Assembly (NCBI RefSeq): GCF_013318015.2 | Contig: NZ_CP115842.1 | Location: forward strand, 434,001-498,000 | DNA: 64,000 bases | Origin: Agrobacterium tumefaciens | GTDB taxonomy: Bacteria; Pseudomonadota; Alphaproteobacteria; Rhizobiales; Rhizobiaceae | Direction of reading: 5' to 3' | In this document: positions 35,914 to 44,296 of the stretch, one piece after another | Layout: each line of letters opens with the position of its first letter | How positions within the stretch are numbered: the stretch's first letter is position 1 | The notes under the pieces: model-generated | What the model was told of the DNA's origin: nothing | Seen by the model: only the letters and a program-made list of their open reading frames with translations | Databases searched by the model: none | Made by a program: the position numbers and the translations under genes

Positions 35914-35954
35914 GCTTGCGCGAAGGGGGGAGACTTTCGCGCTGGGAGGACATC

Positions 35955-36671
35955 ATGTTTGTGGCTCTGGAGCCGCGCCGCCTCTACAGGCTGGTCGCGG
36001 AACAAATTCGCTTGCTTATCGAGAGCGGGGAACTGACGGACGGTCAGCGCCTGCCGGCGGAGCGCGATCTGGCGGAACGTTTTGGCGTGTCCCGCCCGAC
36101 GGTGCGGGAAGCGCTGATCGTTCTGGAAGTGGAAGGCCATATCCATATCCGCATGGGTTCGGGCGTGTATGTGAACACGTCCCGCACGGCTAACAAGGCA
36201 AAGTCACCCGTGCCGGACGCGCACGGCCCCTTCGAAATCCTGCAGGCGCGCTGCATCATTGAAAGCGCTATTGCCGAGGAGGCCGCGCGGCTTGCCACGT
36301 CTGAATGCATCGCCAGGCTGGACGACATCATCGAACGCATGGCCGGGGCGCTCGACAATTCGCCGCAGGCCCTCAACCTGGACCGCGCCTTCCACACCGC
36401 CATTGCCGACATCATCGGCAACTCGGCGCTGAACCGCTTTACCGGCCTGATCTATGACGAGCGCAGCCTTTCGCCCTATTTCGAAAAGCTCGCCAGCTAT
36501 TTCGAGGGTCCTCACACATGGATTCTTGCGGTTCAGGAACACCGGGTGATCCGCGACGCGATCGCGGCGAACGATCCGGAAGGGGCACGCGAGGCGATGC
36601 GCCAGCATCTGACGCTGTCGCAAAAGAGATTTTCCGAGAGTTTCGGGGAGGAAACGATCGGAGAAGAGTGA
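35955..36671 (+). CDS. UxuR/ExuR-like GntR-family regulator
   Basis: This 238-residue regulator is of the FadR subfamily. The winged helix (about 8-75) includes LPAERDLAERFGVSRPTVREALIVLEVEG and a GSGVYV wing. The FCD domain (about 90-225) starts GPFEILQARCIIESAIAEEAA, closely paralleling E. coli UxuR/ExuR, the hexuronate regulators. ATG 35955 follows GGGAGGA. It is the first gene of a probable operon with the TRAP transporter, dehydrogenase and UxuA genes and has a TGGT-N3-ACCA site upstream. The effector is likely a sugar acid or KDG-pathway intermediate. Confidence 0.86.
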   Translation: MFVALEPRRLYRLVAEQIRLLIESGELTDGQRLPAERDLAERFGVSRPTVREALIVLEVEGHIHIRMGSGVYVNTSRTANKAKSPVPDAHGPFEILQARCIIESAIAEEAARLATSECIARLDDIIERMAGALDNSPQALNLDRAFHTAIADIIGNSALNRFTGLIYDERSLSPYFEKLASYFEGPHTWILAVQEHRVIRDAIAANDPEGAREAMRQHLTLSQKRFSESFGEETIGEE

Positions 36672-36732
36672 CCGCGCCGCAACCGGCGACGGGAAAAACA
36701 GAAATCTGGCTTTAATTCGGGAGGAGTTAAGA

Positions 36733-37707
36733 ATGAAAATCAGATTGTCGACTTTGATGGGTGCAACCGCTGCCATTTTGCTTTCGGCTTTGGCGGCACA
36801 GGCGCAAACAACGCTGAAATGGGCGCATGTCTACGAGACCTCCGAACCGTTCCACACGGATTCGGTCTGGGCTGCGGAAGAAATCGCCAAGCGCACCGAC
36901 GGCCGCTACAAGGTGGATGTATTCCCCGCCTCGCAGCTCGGCAAGGAAGCGGATATCAACCAGGGCCTGAAGATCGGCACGGTGGATATCATCATCTCCG
37001 GCTCCAGTTTTGCCGCACGTGACTTCAAGCCGATCGGCGTCACCTATTTCCCATATATCTTCCGCGACCCGAGCCATCTGATCGCCTATACCAAGAGTGA
37101 TATCTTCAAGCGTCTTGCCAAGGGTTACGAGGACAAGACCGGCAACCACATCGCCGCCGTCAGTTACTACGGCACGCGCCACACCACGTCGAACAAGCCG
37201 ATTGCCAACTGCGCCGACATGGCGGGGCTGAAGATGCGTGTTCCCGACGTTCCGGCCTATCTCGCCATGCCACGCGCCTGCGGCGCCAACACGACGCCGA
37301 TCGCATTCGCAGAAGTCTATCTGGCGCTTCAGAACGGCACGGTCGATGCACAGGAAAACCCGCTGACCACCATCGAGGCAAAGAAGTTCTTCGAAGTGCA
37401 GAAGAACATCGTGCTGACCGGCCACATCGTCGACCACCTCAATACGGTGATCTCGAAGAACCTGTGGTCCAAGCTTTCCGATGAAGACAAGAAAATCTTC
37501 ACGGACGTCATGCAGGAAGCCGCCGTGCGGACCACGAAGACCATCGAAGGACGCGAAAAAAGCCTCGTGGAAGAGTTCAAGAAGCGTGGCCTGAACGTCG
37601 CAGAGGTGGACAAGGCGGACTTTGAGAAGAACGTCATGGAGAAGGTGAAGTTCGAGGACTTCGGTTACGACAAGGCCGACTGGGAAGCCATTCGCGCCGT
37701 CAAGTGA
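36733..37707 (+). CDS. dctP: TRAP transporter solute-binding subunit DctP, sugar-acid type
   Basis: This periplasmic DctP-type binding protein has 324 residues and a signal peptide (1-24, ending AQA). The mature start TTLKWAHVYETSEPFH and the conserved Arg that salt-bridges the substrate carboxylate (in DMAGLKMRVPDVPAY, near residue 167) are present, with NPLTTIEAKKF later. With the Q and M subunits downstream it forms a sodium-coupled importer of an organic acid. Neighbours (UxuR-like regulator, UxuA, idonate-type dehydrogenase) point to a hexuronate or aldonate. GGGAGG precedes the ATG. Confidence 0.92.
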   Translation: MKIRLSTLMGATAAILLSALAAQAQTTLKWAHVYETSEPFHTDSVWAAEEIAKRTDGRYKVDVFPASQLGKEADINQGLKIGTVDIIISGSSFAARDFKPIGVTYFPYIFRDPSHLIAYTKSDIFKRLAKGYEDKTGNHIAAVSYYGTRHTTSNKPIANCADMAGLKMRVPDVPAYLAMPRACGANTTPIAFAEVYLALQNGTVDAQENPLTTIEAKKFFEVQKNIVLTGHIVDHLNTVISKNLWSKLSDEDKKIFTDVMQEAAVRTTKTIEGREKSLVEEFKKRGLNVAEVDKADFEKNVMEKVKFEDFGYDKADWEAIRAVK

Positions 37708-37768
37708 GCCAAGATCCGGTGCGGCCTTCGTTGCCGCACCGCCCTTTCTCTCCAGACGGGATATCTCA

Positions 37769-38341
37769 ATGTCGCAGGAAATTCATACTCAGGTCACGCC
37801 TGAAGAACTCGCCCACACGTTTGACGAGGCGCCGCCCGAAGTTGACCTGAAGGTCTACGCCTTCGAGGACTGGGTTACGCTTGGCCTTTTCTGGCTGATG
37901 ACAGGTTGCGTGTTCCTTCAATTCTTCACCCGTTACGTGCTTAACGACAGCTATGCCTGGACGGAAGAAATCGCCGTCAACTGCCTGATTGGCGTGGTGT
38001 TTCTAGGTTCGGTCATGTGCGTGCGCATGTCACGCCACATCCAGGTGGATGTGCTTTATCACTACGTTCCGCCGCAGGTTGCCCGCGTCATGTCGATCCT
38101 TGTCGACGTGCTGCGCATCGTGTTCTTCGCCTACACCTCGTGGCTGATGTGGCGGTATCTGGAAATCGTCGCGGACGAGGAAATGGTCACCGTCGCCCTG
38201 CCGCGCAACATCGTTTTCTATACGGTTCTGGCCGCTTTCGTCCTCATGTTCTTCCGTTCGGTGCAGGTCTTCATCGCCAATATGCAGCGTGGCTATTCCG
38301 TTCTGGAACGGCCGGAAGAATTCCAGAGCGCGGGGGATTGA
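37769..38341 (+). CDS. dctQ: TRAP transporter small membrane subunit DctQ
   Basis: This 190-residue inner-membrane protein has four hydrophobic helices starting after about residue 38 (WVTLGLFWLMTGCVFLQFFTRYV) and the DctQ feature WTEEIAVNCLIGVVFLGSV. A hydrophilic N-terminus of some 35 residues rich in Glu and Pro precedes helix 1. It links the binding protein with the large channel subunit. It starts 61 nt after dctP and stops 4 nt before dctM. Confidence 0.9.
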   Translation: MSQEIHTQVTPEELAHTFDEAPPEVDLKVYAFEDWVTLGLFWLMTGCVFLQFFTRYVLNDSYAWTEEIAVNCLIGVVFLGSVMCVRMSRHIQVDVLYHYVPPQVARVMSILVDVLRIVFFAYTSWLMWRYLEIVADEEMVTVALPRNIVFYTVLAAFVLMFFRSVQVFIANMQRGYSVLERPEEFQSAGD

Positions 38342-38345
38342 ACAT

Positions 38346-39752
38346 ATGCTTATTCTTATCGGCTCGTTTCTTCTGTTGATGCTGATCGGCCTGCCAGTCG
38401 CCATTTCAATGGCCACGGCATCGCTTCTCTACATCGTCTCGTATAATGTCGCGCCAGATATCATCGCGGCGCAGCGTCTGATTGCGGGCGTGGAAAGCTT
38501 CCCGCTTCTCGCCGTTCCCTTCTTCATCCTTGCCGGCAATCTCATGAACACGGCAGGGGTGACGGGACGCATCTATTCCTTTGCCGTGGCGTTGGTCGGC
38601 TGGATGAAAGGTGGTCTGGCACAGGTCAACATCATCGGCTCGGTAATCTTTTCCGGCATGTCCGGCACGGCCCTCGCCGACGCCGCCGGCATCGGCACCA
38701 TCGAAATCAAGGCCATGAAGGATCATGGTTATCCGGTCGAAGCGGCCGTCGGCGTCACCGCCGCCTCCGCAACGCTCGGGCCGATCTTTCCGCCATCGTT
38801 GCCCTTCGTCATCTACGGCATGATGGCAAACGTCTCGATCGGCGCACTGTTCATGGCCGGCATCGTTCCAGGTGTCGTCATGACGCTTTTGATGATGATC
38901 ACCGTTGCCGTTTTCGCCTACGTCAAGGGTTGGGGTTCCGATACGCCGTTCAACCTCAGAACCATCTTCGGCGCTTCGCTTGAAGTGCTCGTCGTCATGA
39001 TGGTGCCGCTCGGCATCTATCTACTGACGCTGTTTGGCCTGTCGCTCAACCTGTCGATCCTGATCGTGCTGGTGGTCTTGCTCGCCTGCGACTGGTATTT
39101 CGACTTCTCTGCCGTGATGGCCCTGATGACGCCGGTGATCCTGATCGGCGGCATGACGATGGGCTGGTTCACGCCGACGGAGGCGGCTGTCGCAGCCGTG
39201 TTGTGGTCTCTGTTCCTCGGGCTTGTCCGTTACCGGACGATGACGTTCAAGTCGCTGGCAAAATCGACCTTCGACACGATAGAGACCACGGCATCGGTTC
39301 TCTTCATCGTTGCGGCGGCATCAATCTTCGCATGGCTTCTGACGGTGAGCCAGGCAGCACAGTTGCTATCGGCGGCGATCCTGACGATCACCGACAGCAA
39401 GTGGATTTTCCTCCTGCTGGTCAACCTGCTGATGCTGTTCGTCGGCTGCTTCCTAGACACGATCGCGGCAATCACCATCCTCGTGCCGATCCTGCTGCCG
39501 CTGGTGCTGCAGTTCAATATCGATCCGGTGCATTTCGGCCTCATCATCACCCTCAACCTGATGATAGGGCTGCTGCATCCGCCGCTCGGCATGGTGCTGT
39601 TCGTGCTCTCACGCGTGGCGAAACTCTCCGTCGAGCGCACGACCGTCGCCATTCTGCCGTGGCTGGTGCCGCTGTTCGTGGCGTTGTTGCTGATAACCTT
39701 CATTCCGGCGATCACGCTATGGCTTCCGACGGAAATGGGTCTCATCCGCTGA
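38346..39752 (+). CDS. dctM: TRAP transporter large permease subunit DctM
   Basis: This 468-residue DctM permease has about twelve hydrophobic helices. Landmarks: LIGLPVAISMATAS near the start, VPFFILAGNLMNTAGVTGRIY, GTALADAAGIGTIEIKAM, and GLLHPPLGMVLFVLSRVAK near residue 415. It carries the substrate across the membrane in exchange for sodium or proton motive force. ATG 38346 begins at MLILIGSFLLL; longer in-frame starts would overlap dctQ. Next is the dehydrogenase gene after 76 nt. Confidence 0.92.
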   Translation: MLILIGSFLLLMLIGLPVAISMATASLLYIVSYNVAPDIIAAQRLIAGVESFPLLAVPFFILAGNLMNTAGVTGRIYSFAVALVGWMKGGLAQVNIIGSVIFSGMSGTALADAAGIGTIEIKAMKDHGYPVEAAVGVTAASATLGPIFPPSLPFVIYGMMANVSIGALFMAGIVPGVVMTLLMMITVAVFAYVKGWGSDTPFNLRTIFGASLEVLVVMMVPLGIYLLTLFGLSLNLSILIVLVVLLACDWYFDFSAVMALMTPVILIGGMTMGWFTPTEAAVAAVLWSLFLGLVRYRTMTFKSLAKSTFDTIETTASVLFIVAAASIFAWLLTVSQAAQLLSAAILTITDSKWIFLLLVNLLMLFVGCFLDTIAAITILVPILLPLVLQFNIDPVHFGLIITLNLMIGLLHPPLGMVLFVLSRVAKLSVERTTVAILPWLVPLFVALLLITFIPAITLWLPTEMGLIR

Positions 39753-39828
39753 CCAGCACAACCCCTGCCCGCGCGGCTCGCCGCGCGGGTTTCATTCATC
39801 CAATCCACATAAGATGAGAGGCATCGTC

Positions 39829-40875
39829 ATGCAGACACGCGTGGCACGTCTATACGGCCGTGAAGATATCCGCGTTGAAACGCAGGACATGCAGGCCCCC
39901 GGCCCCGGTGAAGTGCTGCTGGCCATGGCGGCGGGCGGCATTTGCGGTTCCGATCTACATTATTATCAGGACGGCGGCTTCGGGCCTGTGCGGGTGCGCG
40001 AGCCGATCATCTGCGGCCATGAGGCATCGGGGCGGGTGCAGGCGCTGGGCGAAGGCGTCAGCGGGCTCGCACTCGGCCAGCTCGTCGCCGTCAATCCCTC
40101 GCAGCCTTGCGGCCATTGCCATTTCTGCCTGAAGGGCCAACCGATCCATTGCCTCGATATGCGCTTCATGGGCAGCGCCATGCGCCTGCCGCACGAACAG
40201 GGCATGTTCCGTGATCGGCTCGTGGTTCCGGCAAAACAATGCGCGACATTTTCAGACACCACTTCGCCCGCCGAAGCCGCCTGCACCGAACCGCTTGCGG
40301 TCTGTCTGCATGCCGTCGCACAAGCGGGCGATCTGACCGGCGCCAAGGTGCTGGTAACGGGCGCCGGGCCGATCGGCCTCTTGACGATTGCCGCCGCCCG
40401 CCATGCCGGTGCCGGCATCATTCTCGCCACCGACCTGACCGATGCGGCGCTGGAGCGCGCGCCCGCCATGGGGGCGGACCGCACCATTAATGTCGCGAAA
40501 AACGCAGAAGCACTTTTACCCTATCAGGACAATAAGGGGTATTTCGACGTCGTTTTCGATTGCTCCGCCGCGGCACCTGCGCTTCGCGCCGCCTTCGCCT
40601 GTGTACGTCCGCGCGGTACGGTCGTGCAGGTGGGCGTCACCGGTGACATAACCATTCCGCTCAATGCGCTGGTGGGCAAGGAAATCCTCTGGCGCGGCTC
40701 GCAGCGTTTCCACGACGAATTCACCATTGCCGCCGGCCTGATCTCCACGCGCCGGATCGATGTGCGGCCGATCATTTCCCACAGCTTCCCTCTTGAAGAG
40801 GCGAAATCTGCATTCGAGCAGGCTGGAGACCGCTCCGCCGCCTGCAAGGTGCAGCTGACATTTTCCGCAGAATAA
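39829..40875 (+). CDS. Zinc-dependent alcohol dehydrogenase, L-idonate/L-gulonate 5-dehydrogenase type
   Basis: This medium-chain dehydrogenase has 348 residues. Catalytic zinc ligands are in GGICGSDLHYY and CGHEASG, structural zinc Cys are in CGHCHFCLKGQPIHC, and the Rossmann motif VLVTGAGPIGLLTI lies near residue 178. Overall it resembles IdnD (L-idonate 5-dehydrogenase) and threonine/xylitol dehydrogenase relatives. Between a TRAP importer and UxuA, a plausible role is oxidation of L-gulonate or L-idonate at C5 to a 5-keto acid (fructuronate or 5-ketogluconate). ATG 39829 has GAGAGG 7 nt upstream; an ATG at 39814 adds five residues. Confidence 0.85.
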   Translation: MQTRVARLYGREDIRVETQDMQAPGPGEVLLAMAAGGICGSDLHYYQDGGFGPVRVREPIICGHEASGRVQALGEGVSGLALGQLVAVNPSQPCGHCHFCLKGQPIHCLDMRFMGSAMRLPHEQGMFRDRLVVPAKQCATFSDTTSPAEAACTEPLAVCLHAVAQAGDLTGAKVLVTGAGPIGLLTIAAARHAGAGIILATDLTDAALERAPAMGADRTINVAKNAEALLPYQDNKGYFDVVFDCSAAAPALRAAFACVRPRGTVVQVGVTGDITIPLNALVGKEILWRGSQRFHDEFTIAAGLISTRRIDVRPIISHSFPLEEAKSAFEQAGDRSAACKVQLTFSAE

Positions 40876-40891
40876 TGTTTGAGGATAAAAA

Positions 40892-42100
40892 ATGAGACAT
40901 ACATGGCGCTGGTTCGGCCCGGTGGACAAGGTCACGGTTCAGGATGCGGCTCAGGCAGGGGCGGAAGGCATCGTAAGCGCGCTGCACCACATCGCCACCG
41001 GCGATGTCTGGCCGGTGGACGAGATCGCCAAACGGCATGAGGCGATCAAGGCCGGTGGGCTGTATTGGGACGTGGTGGAAAGCGTGCCGGTCTCCGAGGA
41101 GATCAAAACCCAGACGGGCGACTGGAAAAACCATATCGCCAACTGGCAGGAGACGCTGCGCCGCCTCTCCGCCACGGGCATTCGCACCGTCTGCTACAAT
41201 TTCATGCCGGTGCTGGACTGGACCCGCACCGATCTGCGCTGGGAAACGAAGCACGGCGCAAAAGCCATGCGTTTTGACCTTTCCGATTTCGCCGCCTTCG
41301 ACATTCACATTCTCAAACGCCCCGACGCAAAGACCGATTATCCGGAGTGGCTGATCGAGGAAGCGGCAAAACGTTTCGCCGATATGCCGGATACGAAGAT
41401 CGCCGCACTCGGACGTAATATCGGCGCGGGCCTGCCGGGTTCGGCGGATGGTTACACGCTCAGCCAGCTTCTCGAAAAGCTGCGCTCATATCACGGCATA
41501 AACCGCGAAAAACTGCAGCAGAATCTGATCAACTTTCTGTCGGAAGTGACGCCGGTCGCGGAAGAAGTCGGCATCAACATCTGCGCCCACGGCGACGATC
41601 CTCCATGGCCGCTGCTTGGCCTGCCGCGTATTCTTTCAACGGAGTCCGACTACGCCCATATGCTCTCGCAAGTCGACAGCCGCGCCAATGGTGTTACGCT
41701 CTGCACCGGCTCGCTCGGCGCGCGGGCGGATAACGACCTGCCGTTCATCGCCAGCCGTTTTGCAGACCGCATCCATTTCGTGCATCTGCGCAACGTCACG
41801 CGCGACACGGACACCGTGCCCTGCTCCTTCTTCGAAGACGAGCATCTGGAAGGTGGAACGGATATGGTCGCCGTTATCGCAGCACTTCTGTCGGAAGAAT
41901 CCCGCCGTCGCGCGGAGGGCCGTGCAGACCACACCATTCCGATGCGGCCCGACCATGGCCAGGAAATCCTTGATGACCTGACGCGCGGGGCGCAGCCGGG
42001 TTATCCCGCCATCGGCCGATTGAAGGGGCTGGCAGAGCTTCGCGGCATCGAGCGCACGCTGTCGCATGGCCGTTTCGGATTGGCGAAGCAGGCGAATTAA
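40892..42100 (+). CDS. uxuA: Mannonate dehydratase UxuA
   Basis: This 402-residue enzyme (E. coli UxuA has 394) dehydrates D-mannonate to 2-keto-3-deoxy-gluconate. It is a TIM barrel with a Mn/Fe site; visible signature segments are WRWFGP at the start, CYNFMPVLDWTRTDL near residue 104, GINICAHGDDPPWPLLGLPRI near 228 (His and Cys ligands) and FVHLRNV near 303. It starts 16 nt after the dehydrogenase gene, so the two are co-transcribed. No mannonate oxidoreductase (UxuB) or uronate isomerase (UxuC) gene is in the window. Confidence 0.93.
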   Translation: MRHTWRWFGPVDKVTVQDAAQAGAEGIVSALHHIATGDVWPVDEIAKRHEAIKAGGLYWDVVESVPVSEEIKTQTGDWKNHIANWQETLRRLSATGIRTVCYNFMPVLDWTRTDLRWETKHGAKAMRFDLSDFAAFDIHILKRPDAKTDYPEWLIEEAAKRFADMPDTKIAALGRNIGAGLPGSADGYTLSQLLEKLRSYHGINREKLQQNLINFLSEVTPVAEEVGINICAHGDDPPWPLLGLPRILSTESDYAHMLSQVDSRANGVTLCTGSLGARADNDLPFIASRFADRIHFVHLRNVTRDTDTVPCSFFEDEHLEGGTDMVAVIAALLSEESRRRAEGRADHTIPMRPDHGQEILDDLTRGAQPGYPAIGRLKGLAELRGIERTLSHGRFGLAKQAN

Positions 42101-42128
42101 GCCGTCACGATTGGCCGCCGGCAGCCTC

Positions 42129-42482
42129 TTAGCTTGCGGTCAATCGCGTCCTGAATTGAAGATACGAAAAGGCGGAAAGCCCACCGGCAATGGCGCCAAC
42201 GGCTTTCACAACTGCATCTGTCATATGCGGATGCCGTGTGGGCGACAGAAATTGCAGCGCCTCGATGCCGAAAGCCGCCACGACACCCGCGACAATGATG
42301 GCAAGCCAGTAACGCGGATAAGCCAGCACGAAGGCAGCCGAACAGAAGGCAAAGGCGGCGGCGCGGTCGATGCCGACGGTCGTCAGCGTATGCGGCCGAA
42401 GCCCGATCGGGCAAACTGTAACGATCACGATCAGCAGCAGAACCGACCAGGCGATGTATTTCGGAAGTCTATTTGTCATCAT
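42129..42482 (-). CDS. VanZ-like small membrane protein
   Basis: This protein of about 117 residues has four hydrophobic segments and the VanZ-like layout: WSVLLLIVIVTVCPIGLRP near the start, DRAAAFAFCSAAFVLAYP, GIEALQFLSPTRHPHMTDAVVKAVGAIAGG toward the end. The E-x2-Q...R-x4-D pattern in the last segment is a VanZ hallmark. Function is unknown outside glycopeptide resistance, and no van genes are near. The start is uncertain: two adjacent ATG codons (42482 and 42479) lack a clear ribosome-binding site, and an ATG at 42509 is possible. It converges on uxuA. Confidence 0.75.
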   Translation of the reverse strand: MMTNRLPKYIAWSVLLLIVIVTVCPIGLRPHTLTTVGIDRAAAFAFCSAAFVLAYPRYWLAIIVAGVVAAFGIEALQFLSPTRHPHMTDAVVKAVGAIAGGLSAFSYLQFRTRLTAS

Positions 42483-42617
42483 GGCGTCACAATAGAGCGC
42501 TGCGCGCATAAACGGAAGATCGTCTTTTTCTTCCACCGCCCAATAAATCACACTTTTTGGACAGATACTGCACAAACCGGCTTTCGCTGAAGCCTTACTC
42601 GGGCTAAGGCAGAGGGC

Positions 42618-42675
42618 AACCGGACAAGGATCGCGGCTGATGGCCTTTCAGGCTGTCGCCCTTCGGTCCGGTTTT
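42618..42675 (+). promoter_or_regulatory. Long-range inverted repeat in the leader of the aldehyde dehydrogenase gene
   Basis: AACCGGAC (42618-42625) and GTCCGGTT (42666-42673) are perfect complements enclosing 40 nt with internal pairing potential (GGCctttcaggctgtcGCC), followed by four T. It could be a leader hairpin or attenuator for the gene starting at 42728, or simply a weak terminator. Confidence 0.3.
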
Positions 42676-42727
42676 ACGGTATCGGGTGGATTTTCCACAC
42701 AGGATCAGATTTTCAGGGAAGAGCACA

Positions 42728-44239
42728 ATGAGTTTCAAGCCGCACGGCAAACATCTGGTTGCAGGAGAATGGGTCGCCACGGAAGCGAAATTCCGCAGCG
42801 AGCCTGCACATGGCGAAGCTTTCGATTTTTCGGTCGGCACCGTCGATCTGGTGAATGCGGCCGCAGAAGCAGCCGAAGAGGCTTTCTGGAGCTATGGCTA
42901 TACGACCCGCGAAGAGCGCGCCGCATTCCTCGACACCATCGCCGATGAGATCGAGGCCCGCGCCGACGCCATCACTGAAATCGGCACGTCCGAGACCGGC
43001 TTGCCCGCAGGACGCCTGCAGGGTGAACGCGGCCGCACCACCGGACAGCTTCGCCTTTTCGCATCGCATATCCGCAAGGGCGACTATCTCGACCGCCGCC
43101 ACGACGAAGCGCTTCCGGATCGCCAGCCGCTGCCGCGCCCGGATATCCGTCTGATGCAGCGTCCGATCGGCCCCGTTGCGGTCTTCGGTGCTTCCAACTT
43201 CCCGCTCGCCTTCTCGACCGCCGGTGGAGATACCGCCGCCGCTCTCGCAGCCGGCTGCCCGGTTGTGGTCAAGGGCCATTCCGCCCATCCCGGCACCGGT
43301 GAAATTATCGCCGAGGCCGTTCTCGCCGCCGTCAAGAAGCACAATCTGCATCCCGGCGTCTTCTCGCTGATCCAGGGCGGCCGCCGCGATGTCGGCTCTG
43401 CGCTCGTCCAGCATCCGCGCATCAAGGCAGTCGGCTTCACCGGCTCGCTCGCCGGTGGCCGCGCGCTGTTCGATCTCTGCGCCCAGCGTCCGGAACCGAT
43501 CCCTTTCTTCGGCGAACTCGGTTCTGTCAACCCGATGTTCCTGCTGCCGGAAGCCGTTTCCGCGCGCGGTGAAGCCATCGCCAAGGGCTGGGCAGGTTCG
43601 CTCACCATGGGTGCTGGCCAGTTCTGCACCAATCCCGGCATTGCCGTGGTGCTTGCCTCGCAGGCGGATGCCGTGTCGGAAACCGCACGGGCGGCCCTTT
43701 CCGAAGTCGGCCCGCAGGTCATGCTGACCGACGGTATCGCCGCTGCCTATCGTGACGGTCGCGACCGCATCGCAGCCGGCAACGGCGTGCGCGACGTTTT
43801 GACCACCACCTGCGACCTGCGTAACGCAACGCCTTACCTGTTCCGCGTTTCGGGCAAGGACTGGGTTGCCAACCACGCGCTCGCCGAAGAAGTCTTCGGA
43901 CCGCTCGGCCTGATCGTGACGGTCGACAGCGCTGAAGAAATGATCGAAGTGGCAAAGAGCTTCGAAGGTCAGCTGACAGCGACCATGCATCTTGACGCAG
44001 GTGACGCCGAACTCGGCCGCAAGCTGCTGCCGATCCTCGAGCGCAAGGCCGGCCGCGTTCTCGCCAACGGCTTCCCGACCGGCGTTGAAGTCTCCGAAGC
44101 CATGGTTCACGGCGGCCCCTACCCGGCTTCCACGAACTTCGGCGCGACCTCGGTCGGCACCATGTCGATCCGCCGCTTCACGCGCCCTGTTTCCTACCAG
44201 AATATTCCTTCGGACGTTCTGCCGCAGGATATCCGCTGA
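42728..44239 (+). CDS. Alpha-ketoglutarate semialdehyde dehydrogenase (ALDH family)
   Basis: This NAD(P)-dependent aldehyde dehydrogenase has 503 residues. The nucleophile Cys is in MGAGQFCTNPG (near 301), the general base Glu in FGELGSVNP (near 264), and the cofactor loop is FTGSLAGGRALFD. The N-terminal half (VFGASNFPLAFSTAGGDTAAALAAGCPVVVKGHSAHPGT) is characteristic of the KGSADH group. It oxidises 2-oxoglutarate semialdehyde to 2-oxoglutarate, the last step of pentonate, hexarate and hydroxyproline degradation. It is a single gene with its own 5' region, beside the sugar-acid operon. The ribosome-binding site is GGAAGAG. Confidence 0.9.
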   Translation: MSFKPHGKHLVAGEWVATEAKFRSEPAHGEAFDFSVGTVDLVNAAAEAAEEAFWSYGYTTREERAAFLDTIADEIEARADAITEIGTSETGLPAGRLQGERGRTTGQLRLFASHIRKGDYLDRRHDEALPDRQPLPRPDIRLMQRPIGPVAVFGASNFPLAFSTAGGDTAAALAAGCPVVVKGHSAHPGTGEIIAEAVLAAVKKHNLHPGVFSLIQGGRRDVGSALVQHPRIKAVGFTGSLAGGRALFDLCAQRPEPIPFFGELGSVNPMFLLPEAVSARGEAIAKGWAGSLTMGAGQFCTNPGIAVVLASQADAVSETARAALSEVGPQVMLTDGIAAAYRDGRDRIAAGNGVRDVLTTTCDLRNATPYLFRVSGKDWVANHALAEEVFGPLGLIVTVDSAEEMIEVAKSFEGQLTATMHLDAGDAELGRKLLPILERKAGRVLANGFPTGVEVSEAMVHGGPYPASTNFGATSVGTMSIRRFTRPVSYQNIPSDVLPQDIR

Positions 44240-44241
44240 TC

Positions 44242-44278
44242 AAAAAAATGGGGAGGGCGCTCCTGCGCCCTCCCCATT
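44242..44278 (-). terminator. Terminator at the convergent end of the TRAP/SsuD-like operon
   Basis: A 14-bp perfect stem (44247-44260 with 44265-44278, loop TCCT) contains GGGGAGGGCGC. On the minus strand it is followed by a run of seven T (44242-44248), so it terminates the minus-strand operon ending at 44297. It may also stop the convergent aldehyde dehydrogenase transcript. Confidence 0.85.
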
Positions 44279-44296
44279 CACAATAGTGCTTCGGTA

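Noticed and set aside
36733..39752. Assignment as the galacturonate transporter GaaPQM
   Set aside because: I recall GaaPQM of C58 lying beside galactarolactone cycloisomerase and uronate dehydrogenase genes. Those are absent here and UxuA is present, so a different sugar acid is more likely.
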